Notes: generated by a model from the sequence alone, not told the origin. A DNA stretch of 56,177 bases from Candidatus Vagococcus giribetii (GCF_017316185.1 NZ_JAFLVX010000007.1:38485-94661), one strand, 5' to 3'. Positions 35,694 to 44,790 are shown, counted from the stretch's first letter. Numbers and translations: made by a program.

Positions 35694-37208
35694 ATGAAAA
35701 ATAAAGTATTTAAGACGTTAACTGCAAGTCTTGCTGTTATGTTTTTATTAACAGGCTGTGGTGGTAATAAGAAAGCAGATACAAAAGAAAGCACTAAAAA
35801 ATCATCAGAATCTAGTACAGAAGTAACGACTGGAGCATCTGAAAAGGGTTATACAGATCCTAAAGACATGAAAGATGAGTATGACATTATTATTGTTGGT
35901 GCTGGTGGAGCAGGTATGTCAGCAGCTATTGAAGCTAAAAATGATGGTAAAAACCCAGTTATCTTTGAAAAAATGCCTGTTGCAGGTGGTAACACACTTA
36001 AATCTTCAAGTGGAATGAATGCATCAGAAACAAAATTCCAAAAAGAACAAGGTATTGAAGATAGCAATGATAAGTTCTATGAAGAAACTTTAAAAGGTGG
36101 ACATGGAACAAATGATAAAGAATTATTGCGTTACTATGTAGATAATTCAGCTTCAGCTATTGATTGGTTAGATTCTATGGGAATCAAATTAAACAATTTA
36201 ACTATTACAGGTGGTATGAGCGAAAAAAGAACTCACCGTCCTGAAGATGGTTCTGCTGTAGGTGGCTATCTAGTAGATGGGTTAACTAGAAACGTATTTG
36301 AAAAAGAAATTCCTTTATTTGTTAATGCTGATGTAACAGAAATTACTGAAAAAGATGGTGCTGTTTCAGGTGTTAAAGTAAAAGTTGAAGGAAAAGAAAA
36401 AGAAATTAAAAGTAAAGCAGTTGTTGTGACAACTGGTGGTTACGGTGCAAACCCAGAGATGTTAGAAGCAGGTCGACCAGACTTGAAAGGTTATGTAACA
36501 ACTAACTCTGAAGGTAGTACAGGTGACGGTATCAAGATGATTGAAAAATTGGGTGGACAAACAGTAGATATGGATCAAATCCAAATTCACCCAACTGTTC
36601 AACAAGATAATGGTATTTTAATCGGTGAAGCAGTTCGTGGAGAAGGTGGTATCTTAGTTTCTCAAGAAGGAAAACGATTCGTAAACGAAATGGATACTCG
36701 TGATAATGTATCTGCTGCTGAAAATAAATTAAAAGAAAAATCTGCTTACTTAGTCTTTGATTCAGGTGTTAAAGAACGTGTGAAAGCAATTGAATTCTAT
36801 GAAAAACAAGGATTTGTAACAAAAGCAGATTCTGTTGAAGCTTTAGCAAAAGAGTTAAAAATCGATGACAAAGCCTTAACTGAAACAGTTGATACTTGGA
36901 ACAAAGCGGTAGCTAATAAAAAAGATGCAGCTTTCAATCGTGAAACAGGTATGGATAATGCGTTAGATGGTAAAGAATACTACGCTATTAAAATCGCACC
37001 TGGTATCCATTACACTATGGGTGGTGTGAAAATCAACTCTAATACAGAAGTGTTAGATAAAGATGGCAAAGCAATCCCTGGTTTATTTGCAGCAGGTGAA
37101 GTAACTGGTGGATTACATGGCGAAAACAGAATTGGTGGCAACTCAGTAGGTGACATTATTGTGTTTGGTCGTCAATCAGGTAAACAATCTGCAGCTTTTG
37201 TTAAATAA
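35694..37208 (+). CDS. Lipoprotein FAD-dependent fumarate reductase-like enzyme
   Basis: 504 residues. The lipobox Leu-Thr-Gly-Cys (Cys22) anchors it on the cell surface after a Ser/Lys-rich linker (about 25-55). A FAD-binding domain follows: Val-Gly-Ala-Gly-Gly-Ala-Gly (68-74). The fumarate reductase active-site set is visible: His in Ile-His-Pro-Thr, Arg in Gly-Lys-Arg-Phe-Val-Asn-Glu, His in Gly-Ile-His-Tyr-Thr, Arg in Glu-Asn-Arg-Ile-Gly-Gly-Asn-Ser. There is no heme domain and no FMN-binding domain, so electrons must come from a separate carrier, as proposed for extracellular flavin-based electron transfer in Gram-positives. The substrate could also be urocanate or another enoate. GGAGGAG precedes the start. 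Confidence 0.85.
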   Translation: MKNKVFKTLTASLAVMFLLTGCGGNKKADTKESTKKSSESSTEVTTGASEKGYTDPKDMKDEYDIIIVGAGGAGMSAAIEAKNDGKNPVIFEKMPVAGGNTLKSSSGMNASETKFQKEQGIEDSNDKFYEETLKGGHGTNDKELLRYYVDNSASAIDWLDSMGIKLNNLTITGGMSEKRTHRPEDGSAVGGYLVDGLTRNVFEKEIPLFVNADVTEITEKDGAVSGVKVKVEGKEKEIKSKAVVVTTGGYGANPEMLEAGRPDLKGYVTTNSEGSTGDGIKMIEKLGGQTVDMDQIQIHPTVQQDNGILIGEAVRGEGGILVSQEGKRFVNEMDTRDNVSAAENKLKEKSAYLVFDSGVKERVKAIEFYEKQGFVTKADSVEALAKELKIDDKALTETVDTWNKAVANKKDAAFNRETGMDNALDGKEYYAIKIAPGIHYTMGGVKINSNTEVLDKDGKAIPGLFAAGEVTGGLHGENRIGGNSVGDIIVFGRQSGKQSAAFVK

Positions 37209-37224
37209 TCAATTATTAATTTAT

Positions 37225-37256
37225 AAAGAGTCTAGCCTATATTGGTTAGGCTCTTT
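37225..37256 (+). terminator. Terminator of the flavoenzyme gene
   Basis: AAAGAGtCTAGCC (37225-37237) pairs with GGTTAGgCTCTTT (37244-37256) with two G-U pairs, then TCTT. Confidence 0.75.
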
Positions 37257-37293
37257 TCTTATGCGAAAACAATCCAAATTAGCAAAACGACTT

Positions 37294-37321
37294 TTGAGCA
37301 ACCCTATTTATTTGTTATGAT
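37294..37321 (+). promoter_or_regulatory. Promoter of the MazG-like gene
   Basis: TTGAGC (37294-37299), 16 bases, TATGAT (37316-37321) with the extended TG one base upstream. Confidence 0.6.
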
Positions 37322-37341
37322 AAGTAAAAAGGAGTGTGTTT

Positions 37342-37641
37342 ATGAATTATCAAGAGTATTTATTAGTTTGTTTAATGGAAGAATGTGGAGAAGTACAACA
37401 AGCAGCTGCTAAACTTTTGCGATTTGGCAAAGAAGATCATCACCCTGATAATGAATTGCTGACAAATGAAAAAGAATTACTTATCGAGATGGAACAATGT
37501 CTAACAGTATTTAAACTCTTAAAAGAAGAAAAAATTATTAACTCACTATCAATAGAAGAAACACAAGCAATAGACAAGGAAAAGCGTGAGAAATTAGCCT
37601 ATTACATGAACTATTCAAGGGACGTAGGAAGATTATCTTAA
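37342..37641 (+). CDS. MazG-like nucleotide pyrophosphohydrolase family protein
   Basis: 99 residues, all helical. Glu-Glu-Cys-Gly-Glu-Val-Gln-Gln-Ala-Ala (near 12-21) is the first metal-binding EExxE segment, and Glu-Ile-Glu-Gln (near 49-52) stands where the second acidic helix lies. Small relatives hydrolyse non-canonical dNTPs, or serve in phages. ATG 37342 is eight bases after AAAGGAG; GTG 37336 is too close. Single gene. The call rests on one helix pattern. Confidence 0.65.
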   Translation: MNYQEYLLVCLMEECGEVQQAAAKLLRFGKEDHHPDNELLTNEKELLIEMEQCLTVFKLLKEEKIINSLSIEETQAIDKEKREKLAYYMNYSRDVGRLS

Positions 37642-37671
37642 ACAGATAGGTGCCTTTTGTTTGTATTTTTG

Positions 37672-37702
37672 ATACACTATCAATACAGTATAACTAGTGT
37701 AT
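37672..37702. promoter_or_regulatory. Inverted repeat before the PTS activator gene
   Basis: ATACACTA (37672-37679) and TAGTGTAT (37695-37702) flank a segment with ACAGTATAAC (37685-37694), whose exact reverse complement occurs in the PTS leader at 40720-40729. TATAAC (37689-37694) could be a -10. Likely promoter and autoregulation site. Confidence 0.45.
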
Positions 37703-37720
37703 TTATGTAGGAGGAAACCA

Positions 37721-40543
37721 ATGAAGCGAATTGACCGAGTCTATCAATATGTAAAAGAAGAAACACAAGCTATTGACGCACCTGATTTTGGCGAAGTTAT
37801 AGGAGTAACAACTAATCAAGTCGCTGACAATTGTGATATACAACGAAGCAATGCGAGTAAGGATTTAAATAGTTTAGTTAGAGAAGGATTAATTGATAAA
37901 ATTGATGGACGCCCAGTGAGATATGTCTGTAAATCTGTCTTTCGTCATAAGCCATTATCTAAGCACGTTGAAAGCTATTTGGAAACTGAACCAAAAAAAG
38001 AAGTGAGTAAGAAGGATCGATATACATCAGATGATATTTTTAAACGAGTTGTAGGTGCTTACGGTAGTATGAAAAACTCGACAGAGCAAGCTAAAGCAGC
38101 TATACTTTATCCGCCAAAAGGGTTGAATTGTTTAATTATTGGTCCTACTGGATCAGGTAAGACCTTTTTTGCTCACACGATGTTTCAATTTGCGAAACAA
38201 AATCAAGTCATTGACCGAAAAAAAGAGATGGTTGTTTTTAACTGTGCAGATTATGCGAGTAACCCAGAGTTATTAATGAGTCACTTGTTTGGTCATGTTA
38301 AAGGGGCTTTTACAGGAGCTGATCAAGAAAAAGAGGGAGTTATCAGTTTAGCCAATGATAGCTTTTTATTCCTAGATGAAATTCACCGATTACCACCTGA
38401 GGGTCAAGAGATGATTTTTTACTTCATGGATAATGGAACCTTTGCTAAATTAGGGGAAACTCAAAAAACACATCATGCCAATGTGCGAATCATTTGTGCG
38501 ACGACAGAAGATCCGAGTTCGGCCCTGTTAAATACCTTTGTTCGTCGAATACCAATTACCATTCAACTACCCAATTTTAAAGACCGAACTGCTAAAGAAA
38601 AAATTGATTTGGTCAAAATGATGATGGCAATGGAAGCAAAACGTATTCAGCGAAAAATTGTTCTTTCAGAAGATGTGATTAAAGCTTTAATTGGTAGCGT
38701 CTCTTATGGGAATGTAGGGCAATTGAAATCCAATGTCCAGTTGGTAACAGCTCAAGCTTTCTTAAATCATATGGAGAAAGATGAAATTAATATGATTTTA
38801 GATGAGCTGAATGATGGGATTAAAGAAGGTCTCATTACCTTAGCTCATGACCGAGCAGCTATGGCGGAGTTGACGTCATTACTAACACCTCAGATGTCTA
38901 TTTCGCCTAATACACCTCTAGAGATTTTTGAAGAGGATTCCTACGAGTTGCCTTATAATCTCTATGAAATTATAGGGGATAAGGCCGCTGTATTGAAGGA
39001 AGATGGACTAACCCAAGATGCGATAAATCATTTTATTTCAACCGATATTAATGTGCATTTGAAATCATTCTACCGAAATCACGGGTTTACTTTTGATACA
39101 GAAAGTAAATTAACTGAAATCATTGATGAGCGTATTTTAGCTACAACTAGAAAGATTTATGAATATGCTAAAGACGTACTGGCTTATGATTTTCAAACCA
39201 ATTTTCTTTATGCCATGGGATTTCATATTAGTTCTTTTTTAAATAGGCTGAAAAGCCATCAAGAATTACCTCATGGCAATAATGAAAACATTGAAAATAT
39301 GGTTGCTCACTACCCAGAAGAACGTGCCGCAGCTAAGCAGATTAAAGAAATAATAGAAACTGATTATCAAGTAGAAGTTCCTTTATCAGAAGTGAATTAT
39401 TTGACTGTGTTACTTGTTTCTTTAAGAGAAAGTAAAGCAGATGGTAGAATTGGAATTGTCGTTGCAGCCCACGGTAACAGCACTGCTACTAGTATGGTAC
39501 AAGTGGTAACACAACTCTTAAAAGTGGATAATTTACGTGCAGTAGATATGCCTTTAGAGATGAAACCAAAAGAAGCCTTTGAGAAAATAGTAGAAGAAGT
39601 CACCTCTGTTAATGAAGGTAGTGGGGTGATGCTTTTAGTTGATATGGGCTCATTAAGTACTTTTTCAGATGATTTAAAGACCCGAACAGGGATTGAGGTT
39701 AAGACCATTGATATGGTTACGACAGCAGTTGTCCTAGAAGCCGCTAGAAAATCCAGTTTACTGGATACAACACTCTCAGATTTATATCATTCAATCTCCA
39801 ATTTCCATGGGTATACCATGGGAGAAGTTCAAGAGCCAGTGGTAAAAGAAGTAGATAAGTATTTAATGAAAGATAAAGCAATTGTTGCTATTTGTGCTTC
39901 TGGAAAAGGAACAGCTCAACGAATGAAAGAGTTGATTGATCGATATTTATTGTCTCATTTAGAAACTGACATTGAGGTTTTTCCAATTTCTGTTGTGGAG
40001 ATGAGTGACAAAATTAGAGAAATCGAAAAAGATTATCATATACTAGCCACCACTGGTATTAAAGATCCGAAAATTCAAGCCCCTTTTATTTCTATGGATG
40101 TCTTATTCTCAAATGAAGGTTCTAAAGTTATCGAACAAGTTATTCATGAAGAGTTTGAAGGTGTTGACTCTGATTTATCTCTAGAAAAAGCACAAGAACT
40201 CTGTTTTGAGTACTTAAAGGAGAGCTTTACTTTCATTAATCCAGATAAGTTAATGATGCCTTTGTGGGATTTTGTGGATAAAATTGCCACATTATCTGGT
40301 ATTAAGCCGGAAGAATCATTCTATATTAACTTATGTTTACATACAGCAGGGGCTATCGAAAGAGAACTGCGAATGGATACTTTATCTACAGAGGTAGAAG
40401 ATATTTCTTTAATGAAGGATAATGAGTTGTATCGAAGAATAATTCCAGCCTTTGATTGGTTGAAACAAACATTACAAATTGAATTTAGTGAGAGTGAACA
40501 ATACTTCATTTTAAAAATCATTGAGAATGAAATGAATAAATAA
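37721..40543 (+). CDS. mptR: LevR/ManR-type sigma-54-dependent PTS activator
   Basis: 940 residues: N-terminal winged helix (about 1-75); AAA+ domain with Walker A (141-148), sigma-54 contact loop Gly-Ala-Phe-Thr-Gly-Ala (195-200) and Walker B (216-220); PRD1 (about 465-570, His502); an EIIA-Man-like domain with His584 in Ala-Ala-His-Gly; an EIIB-like domain (about 710-800); and a C-terminal PRD2 with His in Leu-Cys-Leu-His-Thr. Phosphorylation by the PTS controls its activity. ATG 37721 follows AGGAGG. It lies directly upstream of a perfect -24/-12 promoter and the mannose PTS genes. The symbol is by analogy with the enterococcal mpt operon. Confidence 0.93.
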   Translation: MKRIDRVYQYVKEETQAIDAPDFGEVIGVTTNQVADNCDIQRSNASKDLNSLVREGLIDKIDGRPVRYVCKSVFRHKPLSKHVESYLETEPKKEVSKKDRYTSDDIFKRVVGAYGSMKNSTEQAKAAILYPPKGLNCLIIGPTGSGKTFFAHTMFQFAKQNQVIDRKKEMVVFNCADYASNPELLMSHLFGHVKGAFTGADQEKEGVISLANDSFLFLDEIHRLPPEGQEMIFYFMDNGTFAKLGETQKTHHANVRIICATTEDPSSALLNTFVRRIPITIQLPNFKDRTAKEKIDLVKMMMAMEAKRIQRKIVLSEDVIKALIGSVSYGNVGQLKSNVQLVTAQAFLNHMEKDEINMILDELNDGIKEGLITLAHDRAAMAELTSLLTPQMSISPNTPLEIFEEDSYELPYNLYEIIGDKAAVLKEDGLTQDAINHFISTDINVHLKSFYRNHGFTFDTESKLTEIIDERILATTRKIYEYAKDVLAYDFQTNFLYAMGFHISSFLNRLKSHQELPHGNNENIENMVAHYPEERAAAKQIKEIIETDYQVEVPLSEVNYLTVLLVSLRESKADGRIGIVVAAHGNSTATSMVQVVTQLLKVDNLRAVDMPLEMKPKEAFEKIVEEVTSVNEGSGVMLLVDMGSLSTFSDDLKTRTGIEVKTIDMVTTAVVLEAARKSSLLDTTLSDLYHSISNFHGYTMGEVQEPVVKEVDKYLMKDKAIVAICASGKGTAQRMKELIDRYLLSHLETDIEVFPISVVEMSDKIREIEKDYHILATTGIKDPKIQAPFISMDVLFSNEGSKVIEQVIHEEFEGVDSDLSLEKAQELCFEYLKESFTFINPDKLMMPLWDFVDKIATLSGIKPEESFYINLCLHTAGAIERELRMDTLSTEVEDISLMKDNELYRRIIPAFDWLKQTLQIEFSESEQYFILKIIENEMNK

Positions 40544-40551
40544 TGTGTTTT

Positions 40552-40610
40552 AATACAGTAAGAATACACACGTCTAAGAGATACAGTGTATTCTTACTGT
40601 ATTGTTTTTT
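40552..40610 (+). terminator. Terminator after the PTS activator
   Basis: Perfect 18-base arms AATACAGTAAGAATACAC (40552-40569) and 40586-40603, 16-base loop, then GTTTTTT. Confidence 0.85.
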
Positions 40611-40636
40611 AGTGTATCCTATCTGTATTGTGTGTT

Positions 40637-40658
40637 AAACCTTGATATATTAAGGTTT
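40637..40658. promoter_or_regulatory. Inverted repeat upstream of the sigma-54 promoter (candidate activator site)
   Basis: AAACCTT (40637-40643) and AAGGTTT (40652-40658), eight bases apart, about 35 bases before the -24 box. Confidence 0.4.
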
Positions 40659-40685
40659 TATTAATAAGAGAAGAAAAAAATAAAG

Positions 40686-40702
40686 TTGGCACGGAAATTG
40701 CT
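40686..40702 (+). promoter_or_regulatory. Sigma-54 (-24/-12) promoter of the mannose PTS operon
   Basis: TTGGCACGGAAATTGCT matches the sigma-54 consensus TGGCAC-N5-TTGC exactly. It implies that RpoN is encoded elsewhere in the genome. The rest of 40703-40781 is a leader with GTTATACTGT and the ribosome site. Confidence 0.92.
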
Positions 40703-40781
40703 TATATAATTGTGTGGAAGTTATACTGTTTTTTTAGTATGTTTTCATTAAAGTAGTTGACGAGTTTTAGGAGGTTTTTTT

Positions 40782-41279
40782 ATGAGCATCGACATACGTT
40801 TAGCACGTATTGATGATCGCTTGATTCATGGTCAGATCACAACGGCTTGGTCCAAACAAGTAAGTATTAATCGTATCCTTGTTATTAGTGACGAAGCAGC
40901 AGCTAATCCATTAAGGAAAGTGCTGCTAAAACAAGCTGCTCCAGCAGGGATACACGTCAATGTATTGAGTGTATCGAGAATGATGGAAGTTTCTAAAAGC
41001 CACATCTTAGATGGAGAAAAAATAGCTATGCTTTTTACAACTCCAGTTGATGTGGAAGCGTTAGTAAGAAGTGGTATGACATTTGAAAGTGTTAATGTAG
41101 GAGGCATGAGTTTTTCTTCGGGAAAAAAAATGCTAACGAACTTTGTTTCAGTAGATGATCGAGATGTGGAAGCATTTCTTTATTTAGCTGAGCAAGGCAT
41201 TGAGCTAGAAATTAGAAAAGTCCCTGCAGATCATAGACTGAATTTGATGGAAGCTTTAAAGAAGCAGAATTTCATTTAG
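40782..41279 (+). CDS. Mannose-family PTS EIIB (stand-alone)
   Basis: 165 residues; phosphorylated His16 lies in Asp-Asp-Arg-Leu-Ile-His-Gly-Gln. The domain phosphorylates incoming sugar after receiving phosphate from EIIA. It is a second EIIB beside the EIIAB protein, as in the enterococcal mpt operon. AGGAGG precedes the ATG. The 74 bases before the next gene hold only its ribosome site. Confidence 0.9.
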   Translation: MSIDIRLARIDDRLIHGQITTAWSKQVSINRILVISDEAAANPLRKVLLKQAAPAGIHVNVLSVSRMMEVSKSHILDGEKIAMLFTTPVDVEALVRSGMTFESVNVGGMSFSSGKKMLTNFVSVDDRDVEAFLYLAEQGIELEIRKVPADHRLNLMEALKKQNFI

Positions 41280-41353
41280 CTTTAAAGAAATGCTCTATAT
41301 TATAGTAGAAATTTTCTTTTAAGATAACTAATAAAAAGGTAGGAGGTAAAAGA

Positions 41354-42319
41354 ATGGTAGGAATTATCCTAGCAAGTCATGGTGAATTTGCCACTGGTGT
41401 TTTACAATCAGCTTCAATGATTTTTGGCGAGCAAGAAAATGTTGCAGCAGTAACATTAATGCCCTCAGAAGGACCTGAAGATGTTAAACGTAAAATGCAA
41501 GAAGCAATTAACAGCTTTGACAATCAAGATGAAGTATTATTCTTAGTTGATTTATGGGGTGGTACTCCGTTTAATCAAGCGAGTAGTTTACTCGAAGGGC
41601 ATAAGGACAATTGGGCAATTGTTGCTGGTATGAATTTACCAATGATTATTGAAGCTTACGCGTCTCGTTTTTCAATGGAAAGTGCTCATGAAATTGCTAA
41701 GCATGTGTTAACAACAGCTAAAGAAGGCGTTAAAGTAATGCCAGAAGAATTAGAACCTGCTGTTGTTGTTAGTGAAAGTAAAGAAAGTACTAATGCAGGG
41801 CGTCCAGGAAAAATGGATTACGTATTAGCTCGTATTGATTCTAGACTTTTACATGGACAAGTAGCAACTGCTTGGACAAAAACAACAGGACCAACTCGTA
41901 TCATCGTTGTATCTGATGCTGTAGCAAAAGATGAGTTACGTCGTAAATTAATCGAACAAGCGGCTCCTCCAGGAGTAAAAGCTCACGTTGTACCGATTGA
42001 TCATATGATTAAATTAGCTCAAGATGATCAACATTTTGGTGGTCAAAAAGCATTATTATTATTTGAAACACCACAAGATGTATTAGCAGCTGTTAAAGGT
42101 GGCGTTCCATTAGAGACAGTTAACGTTGGTTCTATGGCACACTCAACAGGTAAAGTGCAACCTAACAAAGTATTAGCTTTTAACCAAAATGATATTGATA
42201 CATTTAAAGAGTTGAAAGATGCAGGAGTTTCTTTTGATGTACGTAAAGTACCAAGTGACTCAAAAGGAAACATGGATGAAATTCTTAAAAAAGCACAAGA
42301 AGAAATTAACAAACATTAA
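41354..42319 (+). CDS. manX: Mannose/glucose PTS EIIAB
   Basis: 321 residues. EIIA (about 1-125) with His9 in Ala-Ser-His-Gly, a Glu/Ser-rich linker (about 130-152), and EIIB (about 154-318) with His167 in Arg-Leu-Leu-His-Gly-Gln. It carries phosphate from HPr through both histidines to the sugar. AGGAGG upstream. Strong codon bias to GTA/GGT/AAA suggests high expression. Confidence 0.95.
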   Translation: MVGIILASHGEFATGVLQSASMIFGEQENVAAVTLMPSEGPEDVKRKMQEAINSFDNQDEVLFLVDLWGGTPFNQASSLLEGHKDNWAIVAGMNLPMIIEAYASRFSMESAHEIAKHVLTTAKEGVKVMPEELEPAVVVSESKESTNAGRPGKMDYVLARIDSRLLHGQVATAWTKTTGPTRIIVVSDAVAKDELRRKLIEQAAPPGVKAHVVPIDHMIKLAQDDQHFGGQKALLLFETPQDVLAAVKGGVPLETVNVGSMAHSTGKVQPNKVLAFNQNDIDTFKELKDAGVSFDVRKVPSDSKGNMDEILKKAQEEINKH

Positions 42320-42354
42320 TACGTTATTACAAAAGGAATGGAGGAATTATTACC

Positions 42355-43161
42355 ATGGATTTAAATTTTATTCAAATAATCTTAGTGATTATCGTGGCAT
42401 TTTTAGCTGGTGTTGAAGGTATTCTTGACCAATTTCATTTCCATCAACCAGTTATTGCTTGTACGTTAATCGGTTTAGTAACAGGCAACCTAATCCCTTG
42501 TCTTATTTTAGGTGGTACCTTACAAATGATCGCTCTTGGTTGGGCAAACATTGGTGCTGCCGTAGCTCCCGATGCTGCTTTAGCATCTGTTGCATCAGCT
42601 CTTATTTTAGTTTTAGGGGGAGAAGGCGAAGCTGGAGTTCAAACAGCGATTGCTTTAGCTATTCCTTTAGCTGTAGCAGGTCTTTTATTAACAATTATTG
42701 GACGTACATTAGCAACTGCCTTCGTACATTTAATGGATGCAGCGGCTAAAGAAGGTAATATTAGAAAAGTTGAAATGTGGCATTTATTAGCTATCGTTAT
42801 GCAAGGTTTACGTATTGCAATCCCTGCAGCTTTAATTTTAGCAATTGGTGCTGAACGAGTAAGTGGTGTATTAGCATTAATGCCAGTTTGGTTAACAGAA
42901 GGTTTGGCTATCGGTGGTGGAATGGTAGTAGCTGTAGGTTATGCTATGGTTATTAACATGATGGCTACAAGAGAAGTATGGCCATTCTTTGCTATTGGTT
43001 TTGTGCTTGCAACAGTAACACAAATTACATTAATGGGACTTGGTGCAATCGGTCTTGCTTTAGCGTTAATCTACTTAGCGTTATCAAAACAAGGTGGATC
43101 AAGTAACGGTGGTGGAACAAATACAGGAGACCCTGTAGGCGACATCATCGATAACTATTAG
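42355..43161 (+). CDS. manY: Mannose/glucose PTS EIIC
   Basis: 268 residues, polytopic membrane subunit of the Man family with the start Phe-Ile-Gln-Ile-Ile-Leu-Val and Gly-Val-Glu-Gly-Ile-Leu-Asp-Gln. With EIID it forms the sugar channel, which is also the receptor of class IIa bacteriocins in related species. The C-terminus is a Gly/Ser/Asn-rich tail. Confidence 0.94.
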   Translation: MDLNFIQIILVIIVAFLAGVEGILDQFHFHQPVIACTLIGLVTGNLIPCLILGGTLQMIALGWANIGAAVAPDAALASVASALILVLGGEGEAGVQTAIALAIPLAVAGLLLTIIGRTLATAFVHLMDAAAKEGNIRKVEMWHLLAIVMQGLRIAIPAALILAIGAERVSGVLALMPVWLTEGLAIGGGMVVAVGYAMVINMMATREVWPFFAIGFVLATVTQITLMGLGAIGLALALIYLALSKQGGSSNGGGTNTGDPVGDIIDNY

Positions 43162-43181
43162 GAAAGGGGCGAACTTTAAAA

Positions 43182-44096
43182 ATGTCAGAAAAAAGAATTG
43201 AATTAACGAAAAAAGATAGAATCTCGACTTGGTTACGTTCAACTTTCCTACAAGGTTCTTGGAACTATGAACGTATGCAAAATGGTGGTTGGGCATATAC
43301 AATGATCCCAGCGATTAAACGTTTATACAAAACCAAAGAGGAACAATCAGCAGCATTAACTCGTCACTTAGAGTTCTTTAATACACATCCATACGTAGCT
43401 TCTCCAATTATTGGGGTAACTTTAGCTCTTGAAGAAGAGCGTGCTAATGGCGCACCTGTTGATGATGTAGCTATCCAAGGGGTTAAAGTTGGTATGATGG
43501 GTCCTTTAGCTGGTATCGGTGACCCTGTTTTCTGGTTTACAGTTAAACCAATTTTAGGAGCTTTAGCAGCATCTCTTGCAATGGCAGGAAATATCTTAGG
43601 ACCAATCATTTACTTTGTTGCTTGGAATGCTATTCGTATGGCATTTACATGGTATACTCAAGAATTAGGTTACAAAGCAGGATCTAAAATTACTGATGAC
43701 TTATCAGGTGGTATTTTACAAGATATTACTAAAGGTGCTTCAATTCTAGGTATGTTTATTTTAGGATCCCTAGTAAATAGATGGGTGTCCATTGGATTTA
43801 CACCAGTAGTTTCTGAGGTTAAGTTATCTGAGGGAGCATTTATTAACTGGGATAAACTTCCAGAAGGTGCTGAAGGTGTTAAACAAGCTTTAATTCAACA
43901 AGGTCAAGGTTTATCCCTTACTGATACTAAAGTAACAACATTACAAGATAACTTAGACATCTTAATCCCTGGATTAGCAGGATTACTATTAACATTCTTC
44001 TGTATGTGGTTATTGAAGAAAAAAGTATCTCCGATTGTAATCATCTTAGGATTATTCGCTGCAGGTATTGTCTTACATTTATTAGGAATTATGTAA
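43182..44096 (+). CDS. manZ: Mannose/glucose PTS EIID
   Basis: 304 residues; the family segments Gly-Ser-Trp-Asn-Tyr-Glu-Arg-Met-Gln-Asn, Phe-Phe-Asn-Thr-His-Pro-Tyr and Gly-Pro-Leu-Ala-Gly-Ile-Gly-Asp-Pro are present. An extra extracellular loop near residues 205-245 (Glu-Gly-Ala-Glu-Gly-Val) is like that found in bacteriocin-sensitive Man-PTS. Starts 21 bases after EIIC. Confidence 0.94.
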   Translation: MSEKRIELTKKDRISTWLRSTFLQGSWNYERMQNGGWAYTMIPAIKRLYKTKEEQSAALTRHLEFFNTHPYVASPIIGVTLALEEERANGAPVDDVAIQGVKVGMMGPLAGIGDPVFWFTVKPILGALAASLAMAGNILGPIIYFVAWNAIRMAFTWYTQELGYKAGSKITDDLSGGILQDITKGASILGMFILGSLVNRWVSIGFTPVVSEVKLSEGAFINWDKLPEGAEGVKQALIQQGQGLSLTDTKVTTLQDNLDILIPGLAGLLLTFFCMWLLKKKVSPIVIILGLFAAGIVLHLLGIM

Positions 44097-44121
44097 GAAT
44101 TACTTATTCATTTTTTTAATT

Positions 44122-44162
44122 AGGTTGGGGGAGAGCGTTTGTGGTTCTGTCCCAACCTTTTT
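44122..44162 (+). terminator. Terminator between EIID and manO
   Basis: AGGTTGGG (44122-44129) pairs with CCCAACCT (44151-44158) around a 21-base loop ending TTCTGT, then T. This TTCTGTCCCAACC motif recurs in terminators of many Lactobacillales. Confidence 0.8.
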
Positions 44163-44195
44163 ATGTATGACATAATAGGTATCAAAATTAAACTA

Positions 44196-44204
44196 TGATA
44201 CAAT
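44196..44204 (+). promoter_or_regulatory. Extended -10 promoter of manO
   Basis: TG, one base, TACAAT (44199-44204), 31 bases before the start. Confidence 0.45.
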
Positions 44205-44234
44205 AAAAGAAAAATTAGAAAAGAGAGTTAAGCA

Positions 44235-44612
44235 ATGGTTCAATCAATTAACACAAAAGTCGATTTAGTGGAGAGTGCTACTTCTTTTTTAGGATTTACT
44301 GATTATGGTAAAATCATGATTGGTGATAAAGGGTTTGAATTTTTTGATGATCGAAATGCCAAAAATTTCATTCAAATTCCTTGGGAAGAAGTTGACTGTG
44401 TTGTTACGTCAGTCATGTTTAAAGGCAAGTGGATTCCAAGATTTGCGATAAAAACAAGAAAAGACGGCACATTCACCTTTTCAACCAAAGACCCTAAAAA
44501 AGTATTGCGTGGGATTAGAGAGTATATTAATCCTGATAAGATTGTTAAGTCTCTAAGCTTCTTTCAAGTAATCAAACAATCTGTTTCAAATCTATTTATT
44601 AAAAAGAAATGA
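44235..44612 (+). CDS. manO: ManO family protein (DUF956)
   Basis: 125 residues, soluble, beta-rich, beginning Met-Val-Gln-Ser-Ile-Asn-Thr-Lys-Val-Asp. It matches the DUF956/ManO family that almost always ends mannose PTS operons of Lactobacillales and is thought to affect their expression. It has its own extended -10 and lies behind a terminator, so it may be transcribed separately. Confidence 0.88.
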   Translation: MVQSINTKVDLVESATSFLGFTDYGKIMIGDKGFEFFDDRNAKNFIQIPWEEVDCVVTSVMFKGKWIPRFAIKTRKDGTFTFSTKDPKKVLRGIREYINPDKIVKSLSFFQVIKQSVSNLFIKKK

Positions 44613-44642
44613 AAATCATCTCATTTGGAGGTGGTTTTTTTA
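44613..44642 (+). terminator. Terminator of manO
   Basis: Ten-base-pair stem (44613-44622 with 44628-44637, several G-U pairs) followed by T. Confidence 0.75.
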
Positions 44643-44668
44643 TTTGCCTCTTTTTTGTTTTTATAAAA

Positions 44669-44682
44669 TGAAAACGTCTACA
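44669..44682 (+). promoter_or_regulatory. Candidate cre upstream of OppA paralogue 4
   Basis: TGAAAACGTCTACA differs from the cre consensus at one position (C for T). It lies about 80 bases before the -35 box. Confidence 0.5.
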
Positions 44683-44761
44683 AATCCCTATAAATATAAA
44701 TACTTTAGACAAAACAATAAAAATATTATTCGTGTTTTACTAGAAAACGACTAAAAATAAG

Positions 44762-44790
44762 TTGCAATATAATGAGTTTTCGTTTACTAT
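44762..44790 (+). promoter_or_regulatory. Promoter of OppA paralogue 4
   Basis: TTGCAA (44762-44767), 17 bases, TACTAT (44785-44790). Confidence 0.55.

Noticed and set aside
42355-43161. Overlapping frames of 60-120 codons in the PTS and OppA genes
   Set aside because: They lie wholly inside strongly supported genes and show Ser/Cys/Arg-rich out-of-frame composition.
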